A stretch of DNA of 64,000 nt, taken from the NCBI RefSeq assembly GCF_900110955.1, contig NZ_FOFR01000009.1, forward strand, positions 248,001 through 312,000, written 5' to 3'. The DNA is from Lentzea xinjiangensis (GTDB taxonomy: Bacteria > Actinomycetota > Actinomycetes > Mycobacteriales > Pseudonocardiaceae). Below the pieces are notes generated by a model. The model was not told where the DNA came from and did not search any database. It was given only the letters and a program-made list of their open reading frames with translations. The position numbers and the translations under genes were made by a program. Numbering within the stretch: position 1 is the stretch's first letter; each line of letters starts with the position of its first letter. This document shows positions 1 through 10,042 of this stretch, piece after piece.

Positions 1-876
1 CGGGTTGCAGTTGCTCGCGAGCGCCACGGTCGCGCCGGCGTCCAGCAGCGCGCGGGCCGGTGGCAGTGCCTGGCGGGTCGACAGGTCGCACGCCGGGAGC
101 AGCGTGGCGACGGTGCCGGAGGACGCCAGGGCGTCGACGTCCGCCGCGGACAGGTAGGTGCAGTGGTCGACCGACGCCGCGCCCAGCTCCACGGCCAGCC
201 GCACGCCGGGACCCTCGCCGAGCTGGTTGCCGTGGACGCGCAGGCCCAGGCCCTTGGCCCTGGCCGCCTCCAGCACCGCCTTCGCCTGGTCGTGGCCGAA
301 GGCGCCCTCCTCGCAGAACACGTCGGCCCAGCGCACGAGGGGCGCCACGGCGTCGAGCATCTCGCCGCGGACCAGCTCGACGTAGGTGTCGGCGTCGGCA
401 CCGGGCGGGACGAGGTGGGCGCCGAGGAACGTGACCTCGTCGGCGTGCTCGGCCGCGACACGGGCGGACCGCACCTCGTCGGCCACGGTGAGGCCGTAGC
501 CGGTCTTGGTCTCGACGAACGTCGTGCCCTGCCGGAGCGCCTCGGCGACGTGCTTGCGCACGACCTCCGACAGCTCTTCGTCGGTCGCCCGCCGGGTCGC
601 GTCGACGGTCACGGCGATGCCGCCCGCGGTGTAGGGCTGACCGGCCATGCGCGCACCGAACTCGGCGGTGCGGTCACCGGCGAAGACCAGGTGGGTGTGG
701 CTGTCGACCCAGCCGGGCAGCACCGCGCGGCCTTCGACGTCGACGTGCTCGTCGGCGGCGGGTGCGCGCCGGGACGACCCCACCCACGCGATCCGCTCGC
801 CGTCGAGCACCAGCGCGTCGCCGGTGGCGTCGCTGTTCGTGGTCAGCTCGCCGATGCCGGTGACCAGCACGCTCAT
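1..876 (-). CDS. hutI: Imidazolonepropionase, 3' end cut by window edge
   Basis: Third step of histidine degradation: hydrolyses 4-imidazolone-5-propanoate to N-formimino-L-glutamate in the cytosol. About 291 residues are visible. The amidohydrolase metal motif DSHTHLVF places His60 and His62, and [16 protein letters not shown] and VDHCTYLS follow as expected of HutI. The C-terminal quarter (family length about 400) lies outside the window. The ATG at 876 overlaps the hutF stop (ATGA), so the two are translationally coupled. It is the last visible gene of the minus-strand hut operon. Confidence 0.95.
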   Translation of the reverse strand, partial: MSVLVTGIGELTTNSDATGDALVLDGERIAWVGSSRRAPAADEHVDVEGRAVLPGWVDSHTHLVFAGDRTAEFGARMAGQPYTAGGIAVTVDATRRATDEELSEVVRKHVAEALRQGTTFVETKTGYGLTVADEVRSARVAAEHADEVTFLGAHLVPPGADADTYVELVRGEMLDAVAPLVRWADVFCEEGAFGHDQAKAVLEAARAKGLGLRVHGNQLGEGPGVRLAVELGAASVDHCTYLSAADVDALASSGTVATLLPACDLSTRQALPPARALLDAGATVALASNCNP

Positions 877-2150
877 GCCCACAGCTCCTCGATCGCGTCC
901 GCCAGCAACCTGCCGACGTCTCCCAGGGTCTCGTGCACGCCGCCGGAGGCGACCACCCGGCCGGCCACCACCACGGTGTCCACGTCGGCCGCCGTCGCGG
1001 ACAGCAGCACCTGCCGGGGCGACGACCCCGCGGTGCGCGGCGTCGAGCTGCTGATCGCCACGAGGTCGCACGGCGCACCGGGCTCGATGCGCCCCGCCTC
1101 CGGCCGGCCCAGCGCGGAGTGGCGCGTGGCGGCGGCGAGCAGCTCGGCCGGGGCGAAGCGCCCGCGTTGACCGGTGCGCAGCCGTTCGCCGTGCTCCAGC
1201 GCGCGGGTCTCCAGCAGTGGGTCGATCACCGCGTGCTGGTCGCTGCCCAGCGACAGCGGGCAGCCGGCGTCGGCCAGTTCCCGAGCCGGACCGATGCCGT
1301 CGGCCAGGTCGGCCTCGGTGGTCGGGCAGAAGCACGCACCCGTGCCCGTACCGCCCAGGGTCGCGATGTCCTCCGGCGTCAGGTGCGTCGCGTGCACGGC
1401 CGTCGTGCGCGGTGACAACGCACCGGCTTCGTGCAGCAGGCCGGTCGGCGTGAGGCCGTACGCGGCGAGGCAAGCCTCGTTCTCCGCGGGTTGCTCGGAG
1501 AGGTGGACGTGCAGCGGAGCGTCCGGGAACGCCTGTGCCACCACCGCCAGCTCGGCGCGCGGGACGGCGCGGACGGAGTGGATCGCCGCGCCGACGTTCA
1601 TCACGTCGTCGGGCTCCAGCTCGGCGACCCTCGACGCCCACGCCTCGGCGGTGCCGTCGGAGAACCGCCGCTGGAGCTCGTTCACCGGCTGGCCGATGCC
1701 ACCCGCGAGGTAGCAGGTGTCGAGCAGGGTGAGCCGGATGCCCGCGTCGGCCGCGGCGTCGCGCAGGGCGTAGCCGAACTCGTTCGACCTGTCGTGCAGG
1801 TAGTGGAACTCGCCGACGGCCGAGACGCCCGCGAGCGCCATCTCGCCGTAGACCGCGCGGGCCAGCCGGTAGTAGGACTGCGGGCTGAGCTTGCCCGCCA
1901 GCGCGTACATGCCTTCGCGCCAGGTCCAGAACGTGCCGCCGCCGTCGTGCGTGCGGCCGCGCAGCGCCCGGTGGAACGCGTGCGAGTGGGCGTTCGCGAA
2001 GCCCGGCACCACGACGCCGTGCAGCCGCCGCACCCCCAGCGGAATGGTGTCCACAGTGGACACCGTCGTGATCACGCCGTGCTCGGCCCTGACCAGCACG
2101 CGTTCGGCGAGCCCTCCGGGCAGCCAGGCCCGCTCGCACCAGAAGTTCAC
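873..2150 (-). CDS. hutF: Formimidoylglutamate deiminase
   Basis: Amidohydrolase of 425 residues that deiminates N-formimino-L-glutamate to N-formyl-L-glutamate and ammonia. NAHSHAFH (His55, His57) is the first metal motif, [13 protein letters not shown] supplies the later His, and [12 protein letters not shown] the C-terminal Asp. The AHSHAFHR and LSEQ signatures separate HutF from HutI and guanine deaminases. The GTG start at 2150 overlaps the upstream stop (GTGA). Its presence means the cell uses the two-step formylglutamate route, which needs a deformylase; no HutG is visible, see the neighbouring M20 gene. Confidence 0.93.
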   Translation of the reverse strand: MNFWCERAWLPGGLAERVLVRAEHGVITTVSTVDTIPLGVRRLHGVVVPGFANAHSHAFHRALRGRTHDGGGTFWTWREGMYALAGKLSPQSYYRLARAVYGEMALAGVSAVGEFHYLHDRSNEFGYALRDAAADAGIRLTLLDTCYLAGGIGQPVNELQRRFSDGTAEAWASRVAELEPDDVMNVGAAIHSVRAVPRAELAVVAQAFPDAPLHVHLSEQPAENEACLAAYGLTPTGLLHEAGALSPRTTAVHATHLTPEDIATLGGTGTGACFCPTTEADLADGIGPARELADAGCPLSLGSDQHAVIDPLLETRALEHGERLRTGQRGRFAPAELLAAATRHSALGRPEAGRIEPGAPCDLVAISSSTPRTAGSSPRQVLLSATAADVDTVVVAGRVVASGGVHETLGDVGRLLADAIEELWA

Positions 2151-3316
2151 GAGCCGAGGTGTTCGATCGTGGCGGCCAGGGCCCGGACGCCCTCGTCGAC
2201 GTCGGACTGCTCGGCGAACTCCTCCGGGGCGTGGCTCACGCCGGTGGGGTTGCGCACGAACAGCATCGCCGTCGGCACGTGCGCGGCGAGGATGCCCGCG
2301 TCGTGGCCCGCGCCGGTCGGCAACGCCGGAACGCCGCCGAGCGCGCCCGCGATGTCGTCGCGCAGCGCCGCGTCGAAGTGCACCGTGTCGCCGTACGACT
2401 CCTCGGTGATGGTCACGACACACCCCTCTTCCGCGGCCGCTTCCCGCGCCGCCTCGGAGATCTCCGCGACCATCGCGCGGGTGCGCGCGTCATCGCTGTC
2501 GCGCGCGTCCAGCCAGACGTCCACAGTGGACGCGATGACGTTGGTGCCGCCGGGGTTGGGGACGAGCCTCCCGACGGTGGCCCGCCCACCGTCCCTGGCC
2601 GCCCTGCGGGCCGCCAGGACGAGGTGCGAGGCCGGCAGCATCGGGTCGCGGCGGTCCTCGATCAGCGTCGCGCCCGCGTGGTTGCCCTCACCGGAGAACG
2701 TGAAGCGCCAACGGCCGTGCGCGAGAATGCTGCTCGCCACGCCCACCGGCACCGTCAGGCCACGCCCTTGCTCCACGTGCAGCTCGACGAACTGCCCGAT
2801 GCGGCTCAACGCGCGTTCGTCCCTGCCGACCAGGTCCGGGTCGTAGCCCGCGGCCTTCATCGCCTCGGCCAGGGTGGTGCCGTCCGGGTCCTTGAGCCCC
2901 AACGCCTTCTCCGGGGCGATGGCACCGGTCAGCAGCCGGGAGCCGAGGCAGGCCACGCCGAACCTGCCGCCCTCCTCCTCGGCGAAGACCGCGACGGCGA
3001 ACGGCCGGCGCGGCGTGAACCCACTGTCCCGCAGCAGGTCCACGGCCCGCAGCGAGCTGGTCACCCCGAGCGGGCCGTCGAACGCACCGCCGCCGGGCAC
3101 GGAGTCCAGGTGGCTGCCGGTGACGAGCGCGTCGTCGCCGGGCGCGCCCCACCAGGCCCACAGGTTGCCGTTCCGGTCGGTCTCGACGTCCAGGCCGCGC
3201 CGGACGGCCTGCTCGACGAACCAGTGCCGCAGCTCCAGCTCGGACTTGTCGTACCCGTGCCGGGAGTAGCCGCCGCGCTTCGAGTCCCGGCCGACGTCCG
3301 CGATCTGGTCGAGCAT
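2147..3316 (-). CDS. M20-family amidohydrolase (allantoate/N-carbamoyl amino acid hydrolase-like) in hut operon
   Basis: Zinc hydrolase of 389 residues of the M20/AllC-HyuC family. Metal ligands are visible in TGSHLDSVP (His69, Asp71), GAFDGPLG (Asp80) and [10 protein letters not shown] (Glu113-115); [12 protein letters not shown] and the late GAGHDAGI are also typical. Orthologues are usually annotated allantoate amidohydrolase, but it lies between hutU and hutF with a GTGA overlap to hutF. That context suggests it acts on a histidine-pathway intermediate, most simply N-formylglutamate; this is inference. A GTG directly before the ATG (3319) is an equally possible start. Confidence 0.85.
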   Translation of the reverse strand: MLDQIADVGRDSKRGGYSRHGYDKSELELRHWFVEQAVRRGLDVETDRNGNLWAWWGAPGDDALVTGSHLDSVPGGGAFDGPLGVTSSLRAVDLLRDSGFTPRRPFAVAVFAEEEGGRFGVACLGSRLLTGAIAPEKALGLKDPDGTTLAEAMKAAGYDPDLVGRDERALSRIGQFVELHVEQGRGLTVPVGVASSILAHGRWRFTFSGEGNHAGATLIEDRRDPMLPASHLVLAARRAARDGGRATVGRLVPNPGGTNVIASTVDVWLDARDSDDARTRAMVAEISEAAREAAAEEGCVVTITEESYGDTVHFDAALRDDIAGALGGVPALPTGAGHDAGILAAHVPTAMLFVRNPTGVSHAPEEFAEQSDVDEGVRALAATIEHLGS

Positions 3317-3340
3317 CACGCCACCCCCGGCAAGCTCACG

Positions 3341-3367
3341 CGGGGGTCCCCTCCAGGGGGTCCCCCG
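3341..3367. repeat. Doubled GGGGGTCCCC motif between hutU and M20 gene
   Basis: The 83-bp gap holds two copies of GGGGGTCCCC separated by TCCA. Each copy is close to self-complementary and the whole folds as a hairpin, so it may act as an intra-operon attenuator or RNA-processing site. There is no T-run, so a full terminator is unlikely. Confidence 0.5.
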
Positions 3368-3399
3368 ATTTCCATTCTCCCAGCGAGGTCTGACAATTC

Positions 3400-5040
3400 T
3401 CAGCCCTCCATCGGGATCGGCACGCCCTTGGCGGCGGCCACCGCCCTGGCCTTGTCGTACCCCGCGTCCACGTGCCGGATCACGCCCATGCCGGGGTCGT
3501 TGGTCAGCACGCGCTCGATCTTCTGCGCGGCCAGCTCGGTGCCGTCCGCGACCGTGACCTGACCGGCGTGGATCGAGCGGCCGATGCCGACGCCACCGCC
3601 GTGGTGGATCGACACCCACGTGGCTCCGGACGCCGTGTTGACCAGGGCGTTCAGCAGCGGCCAGTCCGCGATGGCGTCCGAGCCGTCGGCCATCGCCTCG
3701 GTCTCGCGGTACGGCGAGGCCACCGAGCCGCAGTCGAGGTGGTCGCGGCCGATGACGATCGGCGCGGACAGCTCGCCGGAGGCCACCATCTCGTTGAACC
3801 TGAGACCGGCGAGGTGCCGCTCGCCGTAGCCGAGCCAGCAGATCCGGGCGGGCAGGCCCTGGAACTCGACGCGCTCCCCCGCCATCTTGATCCACCGGGC
3901 GAGCTGCTCGTTCTCCGGGAAGAGCTCCAGGATCGCCCTGTCGGTCTTGGCGATGTCCTCCGGGTCGCCCGAGAGCGCGGCCCAGCGGAACGGGCCCTTG
4001 CCCTCGCAGAACAGCGGCCGGATGTAGGCGGGCACGAAGCCGGGGAACGCGAACGCGCGGTCGTAGCCGCCGAGCTGGGCCTCACCGCGGATGGAGTTGC
4101 CGTAGTCGAACACCTCGGCGCCGCGGTCCAGGAACCCGACCATCGCCTCGACGTGCGCGGCCATCGAAGCGCGCGCCCGGTCGGTGAACTCCTCCGGCTT
4201 GGAGGTGGCGTAGTCCTGCCAGTCCTCCAGGGCCACGCCGACGGGCAGGTACGCCAACGGGTCGTGCGCCGACGTCTGGTCCGTCACGATGTCGACGGGG
4301 ACCTCGCGGCGCAGCAGCTCGGGCAGGACCTCCGCCGCGTTGCCCACGACACCGACGGACACGGCCTCACCGGCGGCCTTCGCGGCCAGCACGCGCTCGA
4401 TCGCCGCGTCCAGGTCCTCGGCCACCTCGTCGAGGTAGCGGGTCTCCACCCGGCGCTGCGCGCGCTGCGGGTCGACCTCGATGCACAGCGCGACGCCCTC
4501 GTTCATCGTCACGGCCAACGGCTGCGCGCCACCCATGCCGCCGAGGCCCGCGGTCACGGTCAGTGTGCCCTTGAGCGTGCCGTTGAAGCGCTTGTTCGCG
4601 ACCGCGGCGAACGTCTCGTAGGTGCCCTGGAGGATGCCCTGGGTGCCGATGTAGATCCACGAACCCGCGGTCATCTGCCCGTACATCGTGAGGCCCTCGG
4701 CCTCCAGGCGGCGGAACTCCGGCCAGTTGGCCCAGTCCGGCACGAGGTTCGAGTTCGCGATCAGCACGCGCGGCGCCCACTCGTGCGTGCGCATGACGCC
4801 GACCGGACGCCCGGACTGCACGAGCAGCGTCTCGTCGGCCTCCAGGTTCGCGAGCTCGCGGGAGATCGCCTCGAACGACGGCCAGTCGCGCGCGGCCTTG
4901 CCGGTGCCGCCGTAGACGACGAGGTCCTCCGGGCGCTCGGCGACGTCCGGGTCGAGGTTGTTGTGGAACATCCGCAGCGCGGCCTCGGTCGACCACTGCT
5001 TGGCGGTCAGCTCGGTTCCTCGGTCAGCGCGAACAACCAT
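3400..5040 (-). CDS. hutU: Urocanate hydratase
   Basis: Second step of histidine catabolism, urocanate to imidazolonepropionate, using bound NAD. The 546-residue length fits the family (about 550). Conserved blocks include [37 protein letters not shown], the [10 protein letters not shown] region and [18 protein letters not shown] near the C-terminus. The ATG at 5040 shares its A with the hutH stop (TGATG); a GTG at 5043 directly precedes it. It is co-transcribed with hutH upstream and the M20 gene downstream. Confidence 0.96.
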   Translation of the reverse strand: MVVRADRGTELTAKQWSTEAALRMFHNNLDPDVAERPEDLVVYGGTGKAARDWPSFEAISRELANLEADETLLVQSGRPVGVMRTHEWAPRVLIANSNLVPDWANWPEFRRLEAEGLTMYGQMTAGSWIYIGTQGILQGTYETFAAVANKRFNGTLKGTLTVTAGLGGMGGAQPLAVTMNEGVALCIEVDPQRAQRRVETRYLDEVAEDLDAAIERVLAAKAAGEAVSVGVVGNAAEVLPELLRREVPVDIVTDQTSAHDPLAYLPVGVALEDWQDYATSKPEEFTDRARASMAAHVEAMVGFLDRGAEVFDYGNSIRGEAQLGGYDRAFAFPGFVPAYIRPLFCEGKGPFRWAALSGDPEDIAKTDRAILELFPENEQLARWIKMAGERVEFQGLPARICWLGYGERHLAGLRFNEMVASGELSAPIVIGRDHLDCGSVASPYRETEAMADGSDAIADWPLLNALVNTASGATWVSIHHGGGVGIGRSIHAGQVTVADGTELAAQKIERVLTNDPGMGVIRHVDAGYDKARAVAAAKGVPIPMEG

Positions 5041-6545
5041 CACAGGGCTCCACTTCGGATGAGGGCTTCGGCGGCGGCGATCTCGGGCGCGAGGTGGCGG
5101 TCCGGGCCGGGGCCGGGGACCGTCTCGCGCAGCTTCGCCACGGCGGCGGCCGTCGCGGGGGCGGGCTTGAGGGGCGCGCGCAGGTCGAGCGCCCGCGCGG
5201 CGGTGAGCAGCTCGACGGCCAGCACGGTGGTGAGGCCGTCGACGGCCTTGCGCAGCTTGCGTGCGGCGGACCAGCCCATCGACACGTGGTCCTCCTGCAT
5301 CGCCGAGGACGGGATCGAGTCGACCGACGCCGGCACGGCCAGGCGCTTGAGCTCGGAGACGATCGCGGCCTGGGTGTACTGGGCGATCATGTGGCCGGAG
5401 TCGACACCGGGGTCGTCGGCGAGGAACGGCGGCAGGCCGTGCGAGCGCGAGACGTCGAGCATGCGGTCGGTGCGGCGCTCGGCGATGGACGCCACGTCCG
5501 CGACCGGGATGGCGAGGAAGTCCAGCACGTAGGCGACGGGGGCGCCGTGGAAGTTGCCGTTGGACTCGACCCGGCCGTCCGCCAGCACCACCGGGTTGTC
5601 GACCACCGACGACAGCTCGCGGTCGGCCACCGTCGCCGCGTAGGCGACTGTGTCCCGCGCCGCGCCGTGGACCTGCGGGGAGCAGCGCAACGAGTACGCG
5701 TCCTGCACGCGGGTGCAGTCGGGGCCGCGGTGCGAGGCGACGATCTCGGAGTCGCGCAGGAACGCGAGCATCCGCGCGGCCGAGACGGTCTGGCCGGGGT
5801 GCGGGCGCAGGGCGTGCAGCTCGGGTTCGAAGACGCGGTCGGTGCCCAGCAGGGCCTCGACGCTCATCGCGGCGGTGAGGTCGGCGACGTCCAGCAGCCT
5901 GGTCAGGTCGATGATCGCGAGCGCCAGCATGCCGAGCATGCCGTCGGTGCCGTTGATCAGCGCGAGGCCTTCCTTCTCGGCCAGCCGCACGGGCTCGATG
6001 CCGGCCTCGGCGAGCGCCTCGGCGGCGGGGACGAGGTCACCCCCGGCGTTGCGCACCACGCCCTCGCCCATCAGCGCCAGGGCACTCGCCGACAACGGCG
6101 CGAGGTCGCCGGAGCAGCCCAGCGAGCCGAACTCGTGCACCACCGGCGTGATGCCGGCGTTGAGCATCCCGGCCATCGCGTCCACGGTGGAGAGGCGGAC
6201 GCCGGTGTGGCCGGTCGAGAGGGTGCGCAGCCGCAGCAGCATCAGCGCGCGCACGACCTCGCGCTCGACCTCGGGACCGGAGCCGGCGGCGTGCGAGCGG
6301 ATCAGCGACCGCTGCAGCTGGGCCCTGCTCTCCGGCGGGATGTGCCGGACGGCGAGCGCGCCGAACCCGGTCGAGACGCCGTAGGTGGGGCGTTCGGCCG
6401 TGGCGAGCCGGTCGATGTGGCCGCGGGCGGTGGTGACCGCCTCCCTGGCCGCCTCGGTGATGGCCACCGGGGCGCCGTCGCGGGCGACGGCATGAACGTC
6501 CTCGAGGGTCAGCGGCTTGGGACCCAGCTCCACCGGTTGTCGCAT
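5040..6545 (-). CDS. hutH: Histidine ammonia-lyase
   Basis: First enzyme of histidine utilisation: eliminates ammonia from L-histidine to give urocanate. 501 residues, normal for the family. TYGVSTGFG carries the catalytic Tyr55. The tripeptide that cyclises to the MIO electrophile reads Cys144-Ser145-Gly146 in [12 protein letters not shown], where most family members have Ala-Ser-Gly. NGTDGML and the late [15 protein letters not shown] are further family blocks. It is the first gene of the operon, and the hairpin at 6551-6597 lies in its leader. Confidence 0.96.
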   Translation of the reverse strand: MRQPVELGPKPLTLEDVHAVARDGAPVAITEAAREAVTTARGHIDRLATAERPTYGVSTGFGALAVRHIPPESRAQLQRSLIRSHAAGSGPEVEREVVRALMLLRLRTLSTGHTGVRLSTVDAMAGMLNAGITPVVHEFGSLGCSGDLAPLSASALALMGEGVVRNAGGDLVPAAEALAEAGIEPVRLAEKEGLALINGTDGMLGMLALAIIDLTRLLDVADLTAAMSVEALLGTDRVFEPELHALRPHPGQTVSAARMLAFLRDSEIVASHRGPDCTRVQDAYSLRCSPQVHGAARDTVAYAATVADRELSSVVDNPVVLADGRVESNGNFHGAPVAYVLDFLAIPVADVASIAERRTDRMLDVSRSHGLPPFLADDPGVDSGHMIAQYTQAAIVSELKRLAVPASVDSIPSSAMQEDHVSMGWSAARKLRKAVDGLTTVLAVELLTAARALDLRAPLKPAPATAAAVAKLRETVPGPGPDRHLAPEIAAAEALIRSGAL

Positions 6546-6550
6546 GCAGA

Positions 6551-6597
6551 CATCACAGCGCTCCGGAGGCCGCTCAGCGACCCCGGAGCGCGTGATG
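6551..6597 (-). terminator. Hairpin between membrane-protein gene and hutH
   Basis: CATCAC-A-GCGCTCCGG (6551-6566) pairs with CCGGAGCGCGTGATG (6583-6597): 15 pairs with one bulged base. It follows the minus-strand gene ending at 6624 and precedes hutH, so it likely ends the sigma-factor transcript; it could also act within the hut leader. There is no strong T-run. Confidence 0.5.
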
Positions 6598-6623
6598 GTG
6601 TCTGGTGTCCCAGACAGCCGGGC

Positions 6624-7580
6624 CTACAGGCCCTTGCCGATCCAGTTCGTGTCCGGGTGCTCCATGTGCTGCAACGACACCCGGCCCGCGGTGTGGACCA
6701 GTTCGTCCGTGCTCAGCGAGCCGCCCGACACGGTGAGCCACAGCCCGCTGTCGCGGACCACGAGCGTGTCGCCGGCGATGGCGCCCTCCTTGCCCCGGAC
6801 GGTCACCGGCGTGCCACCTGCCTGCGCCGGAGCGCTCGTCGAGAGGGTCACCACGACCTGCTCCGACCGCCACTGGGCCGTCCACCGGTTCAGCGTGCTG
6901 CCCCAGATGTCGCTCGCCGGCTTGCCGTCGAGCGTGAACGGCGCCAGGTACCTGATCTTCGCGTCGGCGCGCACCGAGTCGGCGACGCGCATCGCGGTCT
7001 CCTGCCCGTTGCCCTCACCGCGCACGGACACGCTGAGCACCTCCTGCGCCCGCCACACCAGTTCGGTGGTCGTGCCGAGCGACTGCCCCTGGACCGTGCG
7101 CACCCACGCCTTCAGGCCGCGGACGCTGGTCTCGGCCCAGCCGGCGAGGTCCGGCAGGCTCCGCAGGTTGCGCAGGCTGACCCGCGCGGCACCGGTCTGC
7201 TGCGTCGGGTCCTGCTCCTTGGCGCTCGCCGGCACCCAGACGCGGGTCGTCTCGTCGCCGACGCTGCGGAACGTCTCGACGTAGCCGTTCGGGAGCCAGT
7301 GCGGCGTGTACCTGATCTCCACGCCCTGCGCGCCGGAGTTCGTCGGCATGAGCGCGGCGGCCGCGTCGTTGTGGGCGGGCGGCGCGTACCTGTCGCTGGC
7401 GACGACGCCCGCGAAGATCAGGACGGCGACGGCGGCCACCCCGGCGGTGGCGATGAGGAAGATGTTGTTCCGCTGCCTCTTGCGCTTGCGCCGCAGGGCG
7501 TTCAGCGTCGGGCCCGGATGCGGGGTGCGTTCGGCGAGCTGGCCGAGCGCCTCCTTGATGAGCTGTTCGGTGTCGTTCAC
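6624..7580 (-). CDS. Single-pass membrane protein paired with ECF sigma factor (possible anti-sigma)
   Basis: About 318 residues. A short cytoplasmic N-terminus (MNDTEQLIKEALG...) is followed by basic residues (RRKRKRQR), one membrane segment around residues 36-56 (IFLIATAGVAAVAVLIFAGVV) and a large extracytoplasmic domain of unknown function. The GTG start overlaps the sigma-factor stop (GTGA). The topology resembles the membrane partners encoded next to SigE-family ECF sigma factors, so an anti-sigma or sensory role is likely, but I see no recognisable zinc motif or named anti-sigma domain. Confidence 0.75.
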   Translation of the reverse strand: MNDTEQLIKEALGQLAERTPHPGPTLNALRRKRKRQRNNIFLIATAGVAAVAVLIFAGVVASDRYAPPAHNDAAAALMPTNSGAQGVEIRYTPHWLPNGYVETFRSVGDETTRVWVPASAKEQDPTQQTGAARVSLRNLRSLPDLAGWAETSVRGLKAWVRTVQGQSLGTTTELVWRAQEVLSVSVRGEGNGQETAMRVADSVRADAKIRYLAPFTLDGKPASDIWGSTLNRWTAQWRSEQVVVTLSTSAPAQAGGTPVTVRGKEGAIAGDTLVVRDSGLWLTVSGGSLSTDELVHTAGRVSLQHMEHPDTNWIGKGL

Positions 7581-8104
7581 GACAGGCCCTCCCCGAGCCG
7601 CAACCCGACACCAGCGGGCTGCGGCGTGTGTTCCATGCGGAGTGTGGCCAGCGCACGTGAGATGTGGCTGCGCACTGTTCCCTCGGCACAACCGAGCATC
7701 TGTGCGATCTCCGAGTCCTCGTAGTTCTCGTAGTAGCGGAGCACGATCGCGGCCCGCTGTTTGCGGGGCAGCTTCGCGATCCGCTGCAACATGGCTTCCC
7801 GCTCGTCGTAGTGGTGCGTCGTGTCCGAGACGGGCGGGGTGACGGACTCCAGGGTCGTCATGCAGAGGGCGACGTCCTTGGCGGCCCTGCGTCTGCGCCA
7901 CGAGAGGTACTCGTTGGTCACCATGCGCTTGACGTAGGCGTGAGGGAGGTCGACTGACCCGATGCGGTCCCACTTCTGCTGCGCGCGCAGCAGCACTTCC
8001 TGGACCACGTCCTGGGCCAGGTGCGGGTCGCACGTGAGCACGGTGGCGTAACGCAGCAACGGGGTCACCTGTTCTGCCACGAAGTCATCGAAACTCGGTG
8101 TCAA
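7577..8104 (-). CDS. SigE-family ECF RNA polymerase sigma factor
   Basis: 175 residues with sigma2 (LLRYATVLTCDPHLAQDVVQEV) and sigma4 (LPRKQRAAIVLRYYENYEDSEIAQMLGCAEGTVRSHISRAL) regions. It belongs to the actinobacterial SigE-type ECF group that lacks extra domains. The start is TTG at 8104: it gives the standard FDDFVAEQVTPLLRYA N-terminus and follows an AAGGGGG ribosome-binding site. Co-transcribed with the membrane gene at 6624. It is divergent from the IclR gene, and the 82-bp gap must hold both promoters. Confidence 0.9.
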   Translation of the reverse strand: MTPSFDDFVAEQVTPLLRYATVLTCDPHLAQDVVQEVLLRAQQKWDRIGSVDLPHAYVKRMVTNEYLSWRRRRAAKDVALCMTTLESVTPPVSDTTHHYDEREAMLQRIAKLPRKQRAAIVLRYYENYEDSEIAQMLGCAEGTVRSHISRALATLRMEHTPQPAGVGLRLGEGLS

Positions 8105-8186
8105 TCCCGACCCCCTTCAAAACCGTCACACCCCTACGACGCGCTCGCCCGCCGTTCTGTTGAGTGTGCCCTGATGGAGGAACGGC

Positions 8187-9002
8187 GTGGGCTGCATCAC
8201 GTGGGAAAATCACCTCGTGGGCAGCAGCAGTGACGTTCCCGCGCTGCGGCGGGGGCTGGCGGTCCTCCGGCTGCTGGCGGGCAGACCGGGGCCCGTCTCC
8301 GCGGCGTCGGTCGCGCGCGAGCTGAACCTGCCCAGGTCGACGACGTACCACCTGCTCTCGGAGCTGACCGAGGCCGGCTTCGCCACCCACTTCCCCGAGG
8401 AGAAGCGCTACGGCCTGGGCGTCGCGTCGTTCGAGCTCGGCTCCGCCTACCTGCGCCACGACCCGCTGGAACGCCTCGCGCGCCCTCTGCTGCGCAAACT
8501 CGCCGACCGGATGGAGAAGGTCGCGCACCTGGGTGTCCTGCACGGCCCCGAGGCGCTCTACCTGGTGCGCGAACAGCCCCGCCAACCGCAGACCATCGTG
8601 TCCGACGTCGGCGTCCGCCTGCCGGCCCACCTCACCGCCTCCGGTCGCGCGATGCTGGCGCACGTGCCCCCGGCGCAGGTCAGGGCGTTGTTCCCGTCCG
8701 TGGCCTCCTTCGTCGACCGGACCGGGCGCGGTCCGCACAACCTCCCGGCGCTGCGCCGGTTGCTCACGGCGGAGCGCCGTCAGGGCTGGGCGGTCGAGGA
8801 CGGCTTCGTGACCGTCGGGTTCGCCTCGGTGGCGGCGCCGGTGTTCGACCACGGCGAGCGCCCGATCGCGGCCATCACCCTGACGTTCCGGCACCTCTGC
8901 GACACACCCTGCGGCCAGACCTGGCCCGAGCTGGCCGAGGAGGTTCGCAAGGCCGCGGAGGAGCTGACCGCGCGGATCGGCGGGCACGCGGCGCCGGGGT
9001 AG
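8187..9002 (+). CDS. IclR-family transcriptional regulator
   Basis: 271 residues: N-terminal winged helix (VPALRRGLAVLRLLAGRPGP then SAASVARELNLPRSTTYHLL) and a C-terminal IclR effector domain (VREQPRQPQTIVSDVGVRLPAHLTASGRAML). The GTG at 8187 follows GGAGG by six bases; a second in-frame GTG at 8217 would remove ten residues and match family N-termini better. IclR regulators often sit beside actinobacterial hut genes, so it may control the hut operon, but here the sigma-factor pair intervenes. The target is inferred only. Confidence 0.9.
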   Translation: MGCITWENHLVGSSSDVPALRRGLAVLRLLAGRPGPVSAASVARELNLPRSTTYHLLSELTEAGFATHFPEEKRYGLGVASFELGSAYLRHDPLERLARPLLRKLADRMEKVAHLGVLHGPEALYLVREQPRQPQTIVSDVGVRLPAHLTASGRAMLAHVPPAQVRALFPSVASFVDRTGRGPHNLPALRRLLTAERRQGWAVEDGFVTVGFASVAAPVFDHGERPIAAITLTFRHLCDTPCGQTWPELAEEVRKAAEELTARIGGHAAPG

Positions 9003-9052
9003 CCGGACGCGGTTGCCCACGCACGACGCGGGAACTTGCTTGAATCGGACCG

Positions 9053-10012
9053 GTGGAAGTTGAGGAGCTCGATTTCGCGCACGCGTCCGAAGACGACCGG
9101 CACGGACTTCACCACGTGGTGTCGGCCTGGGTGGCGGAGGGCGACACCGACCGGGACCCGCCCCCTTACGAGGCCTGCGTCATCCGGTGGACGTCGCGGG
9201 ACGAGCTCGGTTTCGGACCAGCGCGGTTCGTCGTGGCGCGGGACGGCGGCAAGATCGTCGGCCACGGGCAGGTGAACCTCTCCGAGGCCGAGGCCAACGC
9301 GCACCTCGCGCTGGCCACCGTCGTCGTCCATCCACACCACCGGCGTCGCGGCATCGGCACCGCGCTGCTGCGCGCTGTCCCGCCCTTGCTGGACGGGCGA
9401 ACCGTCGTCGAGTCCTGGAGCGTGATCAAGGGCAACCCGGGCGAGCAGTTCGCCGCCGCGCGCGGGTTCCGCGTCGTCACCACCATGACGAGGCAACGGC
9501 TGAAGATCACCGAACTGCCGGAGGCCGGCGAGGTTCCCGCCGGGTACGACCTCGTCACGTGGAAGGGCGCGGCACCGGAGGAGTTCGTCGCGGCCTACGT
9601 CGACGGCCTCAACGCGATCGCCGACGCGCCCTTCGGCGAGACAACCCTCGACGACGCGCACAGGACGGTCGAGAGCATCCGCGAGGACGAGGCCGCAGCA
9701 GTCGCCGACCGCTGGGTCGTGCTCCTGCTGCACGGGAACGAGCCGGCGGGCGTCACCGTGGTGGAGCGGAACCCCGTGGTCCCCACCATCGCCGAGCAAC
9801 TGCACACCGTGGTGCTGCCGGCACATCGCGGCAAGGCGCTCGGCAAGCTGATCAAGGCCCGCATGCTGCACGAGCTGGACGGCGTCGAGCAGATCTTCAC
9901 CCGCACCAGCAGCGACAACGAGCACATGCTCCGCGTGAACCACTCGCTGGGCTACACGGACCAGTACACCTACATGGCCGTACAAGCGAAAGCCGCTGAC
10001 CTGCGGCCGTGA
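9053..10012 (+). CDS. Two-domain GNAT N-acetyltransferase
   Basis: 319 residues with tandem GNAT folds. The N-terminal copy has the acetyl-CoA loop VVVHPHHRRRGIGTAL (about residues 97-112). The C-terminal copy has HTVVLPAHRGKALGKLIKARML and the asparagine-rich RTSSDNEHMLRVNHSLGY typical of actinobacterial proteins in which the second domain binds substrate. GTG start at 9053. Substrate unknown; mycothiol synthase has a similar two-domain plan, but I see no mshD-specific features. Its last codons form the left arm of the terminator at 9988-10033. Confidence 0.85.
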   Translation: MEVEELDFAHASEDDRHGLHHVVSAWVAEGDTDRDPPPYEACVIRWTSRDELGFGPARFVVARDGGKIVGHGQVNLSEAEANAHLALATVVVHPHHRRRGIGTALLRAVPPLLDGRTVVESWSVIKGNPGEQFAAARGFRVVTTMTRQRLKITELPEAGEVPAGYDLVTWKGAAPEEFVAAYVDGLNAIADAPFGETTLDDAHRTVESIREDEAAAVADRWVVLLLHGNEPAGVTVVERNPVVPTIAEQLHTVVLPAHRGKALGKLIKARMLHELDGVEQIFTRTSSDNEHMLRVNHSLGYTDQYTYMAVQAKAADLRP

Positions 10013-10033
10013 GCCGGCAGGTCAGCGGCTTTC
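9988..10033. terminator. Bidirectional terminator overlapping the GNAT 3' end
   Basis: A perfect 17-bp inverted repeat, GAAAGCCGCTGACCTGC (9988-10004) with GCAGGTCAGCGGCTTTC (10017-10033), and a 12-base loop that contains the GNAT stop codon. It lies between convergent genes and has A/T ends both ways, so it can serve both. Confidence 0.85.
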
Positions 10034-10042
10034 CACTGATGG

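Noticed and set aside
5094..7724. Long plus-strand open frame across hutH and the membrane-protein gene
   Set aside because: Antisense shadow of well-supported minus-strand genes; low-complexity Arg/Gly-rich translation.
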